From an uncultured Clostridia bacterium (GTDB lineage Bacteria > Bacillota > Clostridia > Christensenellales > Borkfalkiaceae): a stretch of DNA of 55,545 bases. The position numbers and the translations under genes are program-made. The notes beneath the pieces are model-generated. The model worked only from the letters and a program-made list of their open reading frames with translations. It made no database searches and was not told where the DNA came from. Location: the NCBI GenBank assembly GCA_947624445.1, contig CANQKF010000009.1:1-55545 (forward strand), given 5' to 3'. Position 1 is the stretch's first letter. Every line of letters begins with the position of its first letter. Below are positions 46,508-55,545 of this stretch, in pieces.

Positions 46508-47383
46508 TCACTTGCGCCGTTCCCGCAGCGCGCACAGCCCCACATGCAGCCCGATGAGGAGCAGCGTCGCGAGCCCGACGGCGAGGTAACACGCCCACAC
46601 GGGCACGGTGTGCCCGAAGAACAGGAGCGTGCAGTCGAAGCCCTCCTTCATGCCGTTTGCAAGCGCTTCGGGAAGCTCTTCCATGGCGCTCCCCATGAGG
46701 TGCAGCCGCAAAAGCCCCGTGCCGTAGGTCCCGGGGAGGAGCATCACGGCGTCGCGCAGCCACGCGGTGAGCCCCGCGAGCGGCATGTATGCCCCGCACA
46801 CGAAGCCGTATGCCGAGGAGACCGTCGCCTGAACCGCCGCGACCGAACCTTGCGAGCGCAAAAAGGAGCACACGAGGGAGGAAAACGCCGTGCCGAAGAG
46901 CGAAAGCAGCATGAGATCGAGCAACGGGAAGAGGAAGTCGGCCGCGTCGGGACGCCACCCCGCGGCGGCCATGTAGATGAACCCTGCAAAGAGCGCGAAG
47001 AGGCAGGCGGCGAGCGTGACGAGGTAGGTCGAGACGAAGTAGGCGAGCGTCACGACGCTGCGCCGCACGGGTGCGACGAGGATGTCGTCGAGCTGGCCCT
47101 GCGCGCGGTCCTGCACCATGATGACATTCGCGACGAACGCGATGGTCACCGCGCAGACGGCGACGAGAGAGGAGACCAGCCAGCCCGCGGCGATGCGCCC
47201 GACGGTGCCGTCCGCAATGGGGTACGCCCCCGCGACCGAGCGGATGCTGTCGCAGTAAACATCCCGCAAAAAGGCGACGAAGAGGAAGAGCAGGATGAGC
47301 GGCGTGATGAGCGAGGGCAAAAATACGCCCTTATCCTTGAAAAACAGCTTACAGTTGCGCCGAACAAGCGAAATAAACGTCAT
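46508..47383 (-). CDS. ABC-2-type transporter permease
   Basis: A 291-residue membrane subunit of a drug-exporter-like ABC system. Six spans: FLPSLITPLILLFLFVAFL, GWLVSSLVAVCAVTIAFVANVIMVQDRAQGQLDDILVAPVRR (the ABC-2 permease signature region), YFVSTYLVTLAACLFALFAGF, LMLLSLFGTAFSSLVCSFL, SAYGFVCGAYMPLAGLTAWL and a last span near the C-terminus. Its ATG overlaps the restored end of the ATPase gene upstream (ATGA), the usual layout of TetR-ATPase-permease operons. Substrate unknown; toxic small molecules are likely from the regulator. Confidence 0.88.
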   Translation of the reverse strand: MTFISLVRRNCKLFFKDKGVFLPSLITPLILLFLFVAFLRDVYCDSIRSVAGAYPIADGTVGRIAAGWLVSSLVAVCAVTIAFVANVIMVQDRAQGQLDDILVAPVRRSVVTLAYFVSTYLVTLAACLFALFAGFIYMAAAGWRPDAADFLFPLLDLMLLSLFGTAFSSLVCSFLRSQGSVAAVQATVSSAYGFVCGAYMPLAGLTAWLRDAVMLLPGTYGTGLLRLHLMGSAMEELPEALANGMKEGFDCTLLFFGHTVPVWACYLAVGLATLLLIGLHVGLCALRERRK

Positions 47384-47470
47384 ACGTCCCCCCTCTTTCT
47401 TCCCGTGACGGCGAGAAACACGTCGTCCATGCCGCCCTTGGTCACCTCGAAATCGGTGAAAACCTCGGGT
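47380..47470 (-). other. out-of-frame 3' remnant of the ABC ATPase gene
   Basis: In the frame one base over, the minus strand reads PEVFTDFEVTKGGMDDVFL, then AVTGRKRGDV and a TGA that overlaps the permease ATG. This is the ordinary C-terminus of an ABC-2 ATPase, so the coding continues here after a single-base loss near 47468-47475. Confidence 0.75.
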
Positions 47471-48281
47471 ATTTGCGGATGAGCGCCGTCGCCTCCGCCG
47501 TGCTTTTTACCGAAATACGCACCCCGTCCCCCAGCGTTTCATAGGGAAGCCCAAGCCTTCCGACGCGCGCCGCGGCCTGCCCGTAGAGGGTGATAAAGTC
47601 CCCCGTGTAGGTGTTTTTGAGCCCGAGCGGGGTGTCGTCGGCGAGCACCTTCCCCCCGTCGATGATGACGACGCGATCGGCGTCCGCGGCCTCCTCCATG
47701 TAGTGCGTCGTAAGGAACACGGTAATGCCCCGCTCCTTGCGCAGGGCGTGCACGACGTCCCACACCTGCCGCCGCGTCTTGGGGTCCAGCCCCGTCGTCG
47801 GCTCGTCGAGGATGAGGATGCGCGGATCGTGCAGGAGGGCGCGGGCGATATCCGTCCGCCGCCGCTGCCCGCCCGAGAGCTTGCCGACGGGTCTGCGCAG
47901 AAATTCCCCGAGGGAGAGGCGGGCGGTGAGTTCCTCGAGCCGCGCCGAAAAGCGCGCCCCCGTGATGCCGTAGAGCGCGGCGCGGAAGCGCAGATTCTCC
48001 TTCACGGTGAGCGACCGATCGAGCACGCTGTCCTGAAAGACGACGCCGATGGCGCGCCGCACCCCCGCGGGATCCTCCGCCGCCGTCCTGCCGCCGATGC
48101 GGGCGAAGCCGCGGTCCGCGCGCTCCTTGCCGCAGAGAATGGAGATCGTCGTGCTCTTTCCCGCGCCGTTCACGCCCAGAAAGGCGAAGAATTCCCCTTC
48201 CGCGACCGAAAAAGTGATCCTATCTACCGCCTTCACGTCGCCATAGGATTTTTCGAGTCCTCTGACTTCAATAATATTCAT
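47442..48281 (-). CDS. ABC transporter ATP-binding protein, frameshifted near the 3' end
   Basis: A 279-residue frame with an intact ATPase domain: Walker A GVNGAGKST, Q-loop VVFQDSV, signature LSGGQRRRTDIARAL, Walker B ILILDEPTTGLD, and H-loop TTHYMEEAADADRV. After IRKYP the frame goes to RFSPISR and a stop, while the next frame continues with the expected PEVFTDFEVTKGGMDDVFL. The lost piece is about 28 residues, so activity may remain. Start ATG at 48281 has AAAGGAG five bases upstream and overlaps the TetR stop (ATGA). A sequencing or assembly error is as likely as a real mutation. Confidence 0.85.
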   Translation of the reverse strand: MNIIEVRGLEKSYGDVKAVDRITFSVAEGEFFAFLGVNGAGKSTTISILCGKERADRGFARIGGRTAAEDPAGVRRAIGVVFQDSVLDRSLTVKENLRFRAALYGITGARFSARLEELTARLSLGEFLRRPVGKLSGGQRRRTDIARALLHDPRILILDEPTTGLDPKTRRQVWDVVHALRKERGITVFLTTHYMEEAADADRVVIIDGGKVLADDTPLGLKNTYTGDFITLYGQAAARVGRLGLPYETLGDGVRISVKSTAEATALIRKYPRFSPISR

Positions 48282-48853
48282 GCTTTCTCCTTTTGCCAAA
48301 AACGCGGGCGCTCGGGGAAATAATAGGCGTATAACGCAAAAAATTCACGCGCGAACGCCCCCTCGATCTCTTCTTCGGAAGTGCTGTCGCCGCAGTTCGC
48401 GCGCACGGCGAGCCCGTAGGAAAAGACGGCCATATCGGCATGGAAGGCGCGCGCCCGAACCTCGTCCATGCGGTAGGAGGCGCACATCTCGGCGAGGATC
48501 TCGGGCAGGAAGGGATCTTCGGCGGCGGGCTCCCCCTCCGAGAGAAAGAGGAAGCGGAAGAGCCCCTTCTCCTCGCGCGCGAACTTCACAAACCCCATAC
48601 CGTATGCCTCGTATCTGCTCTTCAGGGACTTTTCCAGGTACTCCCCGATAAAGACGCCGTACCTGCGCTTGGCCTCTTCGTGAAGGGCGTCCGCGAGCCC
48701 CTCCATGCTTTGGAAGAGCGAATAGATGGGCTGCGTGGAACAGCCGAGCTCCTCGGCGACCGCTCTTGCGCCGAGCGCCTGCACCCCGCCCTTGCGCACG
48801 ACTTCCGCCGCCGCCCACAGCACCCTCTCTTTGGAAATTTTCTGTTTGGGCAT
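48278..48853 (-). CDS. TetR/AcrR-family repressor
   Basis: A 191-residue regulator. The N-terminal helix-turn-helix KERVLWAAAEVVRKGGVQALGARAVAEELGCSTQPIYSLFQSMEGL fits the TetR pattern; the C-terminal helical domain (TetR_C/WHG-like, with FVKFAREEKGLFRFLFL) should bind an inducer. It is the first gene of the exporter operon and faces a 30-base palindrome that overlaps its own promoter, so autorepression with drug-type induction of the pump is the natural reading. Confidence 0.88.
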   Translation of the reverse strand: MPKQKISKERVLWAAAEVVRKGGVQALGARAVAEELGCSTQPIYSLFQSMEGLADALHEEAKRRYGVFIGEYLEKSLKSRYEAYGMGFVKFAREEKGLFRFLFLSEGEPAAEDPFLPEILAEMCASYRMDEVRARAFHADMAVFSYGLAVRANCGDSTSEEEIEGAFAREFFALYAYYFPERPRFWQKEKA

Positions 48854-48868
48854 GCTTCCTCCATAAAA

Positions 48869-48898
48869 AATAACAACCGTTATATAACGGCTGTTATT
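48869..48898 (-). promoter_or_regulatory. TetR-family operator
   Basis: AATAACA, one base, CCGTTATATAACGG, one base, TGTTATT: a perfect inverted repeat over 30 bases apart from the two unpaired positions. It begins 15 bases upstream of the regulator's ATG and overlaps the -10 box. Confidence 0.85.
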
Positions 48899-48924
48899 TT
48901 AACATGGTTTTCCCGCTCTGTCAA
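48896..48924 (-). promoter_or_regulatory. promoter of the TetR/ABC exporter operon
   Basis: Minus-strand perfect TTGACA (48919-48924), 17-base spacer, TAAAAT (48896-48901). The operator starts inside the -10, so bound repressor would block open-complex formation. Confidence 0.8.
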
Positions 48925-48963
48925 GCGTTTTGCGCAAATTTCCGCAAAAATTTTTCGGCGGCC

Positions 48964-49980
48964 TCAATCATCATCGTCATCATCATCGTCGTCATCGTCG
49001 TCGTCGCGGTCGTCGTCATCGTCATCATCATCGTCTTTGCCGCGGATGTCGTCCGGATCGTCGTCGTCATCGTCGTCGTAGTCGCGCCAGCCGCTGCCGC
49101 CGTGGTCGTAGTCCCCCTCGAAGATCTCGAGGAAGTCGTCGAAGAGGTCCTCGAAGGCCTCGTCGGGGTCCTCCTCGATCTCGCGCTTGATTTCCCTGTA
49201 CTCCTCGAAGTACTCCGCCTTGCCCTCGTCCTCCGCGAGGTCGATGCAGAGGTCGCCGAGCAACATATACTTTTGGTTGAAGGCGGCGACGGCATTCCTG
49301 TCGCCGAGATCGAGCGCGGTGAGGTCGGCCTCGTAGGTCGCAAGAAGGGCCGCCGCCTCCCGCATGAACGCCGTGCGGCTCGAGGCGTACTCGCGGAAGA
49401 GGTAGTCCTCGAAGTCCTTCATCTCGGTTTCGTCGTAGCCGCCCATGAGCGAATTGAAATCCTCCTCGGGGAGATCGCTCACCGCGAAGGCTTGGAGCGC
49501 CGTCTGCACGTTGCCCGAGATGCGCGCGCGGTCCTTGCCCGTCACGCGGATGCGGACGCCGGCCGCGCCGATGAGGTTCTTCCCCTGCGCGAGCGTCGCA
49601 AACCGCACGCAGGCGTCCTCGGCGGACATGCCCACGAGGTCCTCGTTGACGAGCATCACGGCGGCGTCGCGGTTGAGCGCCTTTGCCGAGGTCACTTTGC
49701 CGTCCTCGATCGTGAATTCCGCCGAGGGATTGATGCTGATGACGAGGGTGGTCAGCCCGTTGCCCCGCGCGAGGGCGACGGGGAGCAGCACCGTAAGGAA
49801 CAGGATGAGCGCGACCGCCACCGCGGCGACGAGCAGGAGCCCCCGCTTGCGCGGTCTCGCGAGGACGATCTCCCCGCCCTCTCCGCCGCTTCCGCGCGCC
49901 ATGGCGGGATCGACGGACACATCGGGAGTATACAGTTCGGCCTCTTTGCGGAGCGATTCTTCGATCTCTCGGTTGTTCAT
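48964..49980 (-). CDS. RsgI-like membrane anti-sigma factor with poly-aspartate tail
   Basis: A 338-residue single-pass protein. Residues 1-46 are cytoplasmic and should bind the sigma factor; RGLLLVAAVAVALILFLTVLLPVAL (about 47-72) spans the membrane. Just outside, LVISINPSAEFTIEDGKVTSAKALNRDAAVMLVNEDLVGMS matches the RsgI middle domain (ISINPSxE...N). A helical region follows (about 140-290). The last ~40 residues are almost only Asp, broken by a few Pro, Arg, Gly and Lys. Its ATG overlaps the sigma factor stop (ATGA), as usual for sigma/anti-sigma pairs. RsgI proteins elsewhere carry a sugar-binding sensor; here the Asp tail takes that place, so binding of cations or a basic polymer is a guess. 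Confidence 0.82.
   Translation of the reverse strand: MNNREIEESLRKEAELYTPDVSVDPAMARGSGGEGGEIVLARPRKRGLLLVAAVAVALILFLTVLLPVALARGNGLTTLVISINPSAEFTIEDGKVTSAKALNRDAAVMLVNEDLVGMSAEDACVRFATLAQGKNLIGAAGVRIRVTGKDRARISGNVQTALQAFAVSDLPEEDFNSLMGGYDETEMKDFEDYLFREYASSRTAFMREAAALLATYEADLTALDLGDRNAVAAFNQKYMLLGDLCIDLAEDEGKAEYFEEYREIKREIEEDPDEAFEDLFDDFLEIFEGDYDHGGSGWRDYDDDDDDDPDDIRGKDDDDDDDDDRDDDDDDDDDDDDD
48967..49075. repeat. GAT/GAC trinucleotide microsatellite coding poly-Asp
   Basis: Plus-strand ATC/GTC triplets run almost without a break, coding the Asp tail of the anti-sigma factor on the minus strand. Changes in copy number would lengthen or shorten the tail in frame. Confidence 0.9.
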
Positions 49981-50495
49981 GCCTTCCCTCCTTCCAGTGC
50001 GCGCCGCATTTTGGCGAGAGCCTGATGATATTTCCATGTCACGGTGGGAAGGGGCATTTTGAGCATTGCCGCGATCTCCCGCCGTTTGTAGCCGTCGGCG
50101 GCGGCGAGCATGAGCACCGTGAACTCCTCTTCGGAGAGGACGCGCCGCGCGATATCGGTGAGAATGCCGTATTCATCGGGCTGCGCCGCGCCGAAGAGAT
50201 GCTCGTTTTCCCGCGCGTCGACGGGGTTCTCCCGCATGCGCGCCTTTTTCAGGTTCAGCGCCTCGTTCTTTGCGATGCGGGCGATCCATGCCGCCGCGTT
50301 CGTCCCCGCGCGATACTTCCCCGCATTGGCGAGCACCTTCATGTAGGTGCTCTGCATCACATCCTCGGCGAGGGAACGTTCCCGCAAGACGCCGAGCGCG
50401 ATGTGATACACGGTTTTTTTCGTCGCGAGGTAAAACGCTTCGAACTCCGAATCGTCCCCCTCGGCAAATTGTTGCAAATGTTCATCCAGCGTCAC
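49977..50495 (-). CDS. ECF-type RNA polymerase sigma factor
   Basis: A 172-residue sigma-70 family factor with only regions 2 and 4. Region 2: EFEAFYLATKKTVYHIALGVL, EDVMQSTYMKVLANAGKY, AAWIARIAKNEALNLKKAR; region 4: VLSEEEFTVLMLAAADGYKRREIAAMLKMPLPTVTWKYHQALAKMRRAL. It starts with GTG at 50495, GGAGG eight bases upstream. The paired anti-sigma gene overlaps its end. The promoter seen is of the housekeeping type, so control is likely at the protein level; which genes it serves cannot be told. Confidence 0.9.
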   Translation of the reverse strand: MTLDEHLQQFAEGDDSEFEAFYLATKKTVYHIALGVLRERSLAEDVMQSTYMKVLANAGKYRAGTNAAAWIARIAKNEALNLKKARMRENPVDARENEHLFGAAQPDEYGILTDIARRVLSEEEFTVLMLAAADGYKRREIAAMLKMPLPTVTWKYHQALAKMRRALEGGKA

Positions 50496-50530
50496 GGTGA
50501 CCGCCTCCGTACTTTCCGTGCAATATCATA

Positions 50531-50559
50531 ATCATAGCACGGAGGCTTGGAGATGTCAA
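50531..50559 (-). promoter_or_regulatory. promoter of the sigma/anti-sigma operon
   Basis: Perfect TTGACA (50554-50559), 17-base spacer, TATGAT (50531-50536) on the minus strand. It starts just beyond the stop of the upstream lipoprotein gene. Confidence 0.75.
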
Positions 50560-50581
50560 GTTTTTGCCCCGTTCTTCGAGA

Positions 50582-51751
50582 TCAGTCGTCGAAGCCGAAG
50601 TTCGCAAAGGACCTGTCGTCGGCGCTGTTCTGGGAGAACTTGTAGTTGTAGGCGCCGTTGTCCTCGACGATCACGAACTTGCCGCGCTTGCCGTCGATGT
50701 TGTATTCGACGGTGATCCACGTGTTGCCCGCTCTGGTTTCGCGCTCGATCTCATAGGTGCCGCGGGAGGCGCCGTTCAAAAAGCGCACCGTGTACTCCGT
50801 CTCGGTCTCGCCGTGCTCCTCTTCGGTCTCGAACTCCACCTGCGTGGACTCGGTGAGCTTGCCGCCCGCATAGACGCTGTAAGTATAGAGGCTCTCAGTC
50901 TCCGTCTCGGTGCCGAAGCCCTCGGACTCGGATTCCGTGGTTTGGATGTTGCTCAACTCGACGCGGTTGCTCATATCGAGCTCGGAGGCGAACGCCGTCA
51001 TTTTGAGGATGCTCTCCTGCTCAGTCTCCTCCTCTCTGCCCTCCGTCTCGGTGACGGTGCGCTCGGTGCGGGTGCCCGTCATGAAGTAATAGACGTCGCT
51101 GCCCGCAGCGTCCTTGCCCATGCGCACGGCGCCCTCGAGGGTATACGTCATCTCGGTGACCGTCGTGACCTCGTCGTCGTCGCGGAAGGTGTTCGTGCTC
51201 TCCTTGCCCGCCGTCTCGGTGTAGTAGACGGTGTGCACGTTCTCCTCGCCCGCGGCGTTCCTGCCCGTGATCGTGAGCTTCAGGGCATAGCCCGAAAGCA
51301 TCGGATCCTCGGAGACGTTCTTCTCGACGACCGTCTTGGTCGCGCCCTTATCGAGGAAGCTGTCGAGCATATTAAAATATGTGTTGAAGTCCTCCGCCGC
51401 ATTCTGCACGTCGCCGATGTTGGCGCCGCCGTTCTCGGGAAGGCCGTAGTCGGGCTGTGCGGCTTGGTCCTGCGGCTGCGCGGGATCCTGCGGGGCGGCC
51501 TCTGCCGTCGCGGCGGGCGCGGAGGACTGCAAGGTCTCGGCGAGAAGTTCCGCCGACGTCACTGCGCCGACGCCGTAGACCGACTCGGTGCTCCCGATGC
51601 CCGTGTACGTTCCGACCGTGGTGGCCTCCGTCTTGTGGTCGCCGTTGGCGCCCGTGCTGCTGCCGATGCCGCTGAGGTCGCAAGCGCAGAGCGGGACGGT
51701 CGCAAGCCCTGCGAGCGCGAGTGTTGCAAGAAAGAGATATCTTTTTTTCAT
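50582..51751 (-). CDS. secreted lipoprotein rich in Glu/Thr, unknown function
   Basis: A 389-residue lipoprotein. MKKRYLFLATLALAGLATVPLCAC is a lipoprotein signal with the lipobox LCAC. A Thr/Ser/Ala/Gln linker (about 30-110) leads to a domain of repeated beta-strands (YALKLTITGRNAAGEENVHT, EMTYTLEGAVRMGKDAAGSD, YTVRFLNGASRGTYEIERET) that resembles the lipoprotein at 5038-6126 in general style. Many TETE/ETETES stretches make it very acidic. The ATG at 51751 has GAGGAGG eight bases upstream. It lies between rpoC and the sigma operon on the same strand; no family recognised. Confidence 0.75.
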   Translation of the reverse strand: MKKRYLFLATLALAGLATVPLCACDLSGIGSSTGANGDHKTEATTVGTYTGIGSTESVYGVGAVTSAELLAETLQSSAPAATAEAAPQDPAQPQDQAAQPDYGLPENGGANIGDVQNAAEDFNTYFNMLDSFLDKGATKTVVEKNVSEDPMLSGYALKLTITGRNAAGEENVHTVYYTETAGKESTNTFRDDDEVTTVTEMTYTLEGAVRMGKDAAGSDVYYFMTGTRTERTVTETEGREEETEQESILKMTAFASELDMSNRVELSNIQTTESESEGFGTETETESLYTYSVYAGGKLTESTQVEFETEEEHGETETEYTVRFLNGASRGTYEIERETRAGNTWITVEYNIDGKRGKFVIVEDNGAYNYKFSQNSADDRSFANFGFDD

Positions 51752-52008
51752 GGAAAGTTCCTCCTCGAATTTTGCTTTCACCGATAAAACAACGGACGAG
51801 CTGATTTTGTTGGAAAAAAATAAAAATTTCCCAAAAAAATTATTCGTACGCCTTCCGCGCCGCATCTTCGGCGGCTTTCCGGGGAATTTTTCTGCGAAGG
51901 CGCGGCAAACTTTTTTGCGCCGATCATGTTGGGATAATTTCGTCGCGCGCGGGAAAACGCGGGGGGACGTACCTATTTTATTTCCATCTCCGCAAAAAAT
52001 TTTGCGCG
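51752..52008. other. upstream region of the lipoprotein gene
   Basis: An AT-rich stretch with several runs of A and T. No promoter with both boxes at a good spacing could be picked with confidence and no gene is seen. Confidence 0.4.
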
Positions 52009-52037
52009 AAAAAAGGCGGCAGGATCGCCGCCTTTTT
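52009..52037 (-). terminator. terminator of rpoC
   Basis: GGCGGC, loop AGGATC, GCCGCC with A6 and T5 flanks; on the minus strand it follows the rpoC stop by 14 bases and ends in TTTTTT. Confidence 0.9.
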
Positions 52038-52050
52038 AGATGGAACATGC

Positions 52051-55545
<3,495 letters not shown>

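Noticed and set aside
48904..50025. Plus-strand frame beginning with a Val/Ile-rich stretch over the trinucleotide repeat
   Set aside because: The hydrophobic run is just the complement of poly-Asp; the minus strand codes an RsgI-like protein coupled to a sigma factor.

Overview
The window looks like chromosomal DNA of an anaerobic, endospore-forming member of the Clostridia with a high-GC genome. The pointers are an NADH-linked trimeric [FeFe]-hydrogenase operon (8857-13015), the mother-cell sporulation regulator SpoIIID (36829-37080), sigma-A-type promoters that mostly have an exact 17-bp spacer, and secreted or lipidated proteins typical of a monoderm cell. I cannot name the genus; a gut clostridium is an inference. 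The first ~2.69 kb is visibly AT-richer than the rest and is a foreign element.

Layout. 1-2686 is the end of an integrated element: a WYL-type regulator cut by the window edge, then a serine-recombinase-like protein lacking the catalytic residues, translationally coupled to a full large serine recombinase. The element ends inside a host gene for a collagen-like/leucine-rich-repeat lipoprotein (2679-3995, minus), which stops in mid-repeat at the junction. Next come a glycerophosphodiester phosphodiesterase, a lipoprotein and glycogen phosphorylase; the hydCBA operon; an EamA transporter and a YbhN-type membrane protein; an ade-rdgB-phosphodiesterase purine operon; an ArsR/P1B-ATPase metal efflux operon; feoA/feoB, with feoB overlapping a pseudouridine synthase gene; and a large C-terminally anchored surface protein (24282-26786).

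26.9-37.1 kb holds a pseudouridine synthase/RNA methyltransferase pair, a GH51 arabinofuranosidase flanked by inverted copies of an intergenic repeat, a Na/Pi cotransporter-PhoU protein, a HAD hydrolase, a queuosine-precursor-type transporter with a structured leader that can hide its ribosome binding site, an SDR enzyme, an alpha/beta hydrolase and spoIIID. 37.1-46.3 kb holds a repeat-rich intergenic region and two very large surface proteins (1608 and 1148 residues) in tandem. 46.5-48.9 kb is a TetR-controlled ABC exporter operon whose ATPase gene has an apparent frameshift. 49.0-50.5 kb is an ECF sigma factor/RsgI-like anti-sigma pair with a poly-aspartate tail. A lipoprotein and rpoC (N-terminus cut by the window) finish the window.

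Regulatory features repay attention: four genes have a -10 box 6 to 9 bases from the start codon (probable leaderless mRNAs), two repressor operators are near-perfect palindromes, one terminator hairpin contains the -35 box of the next promoter, and at least four copies of an ~75-90 bp intergenic repeat lie between 28.8 and 37.4 kb. All protein assignments come from reading motifs by eye; no database search was run.
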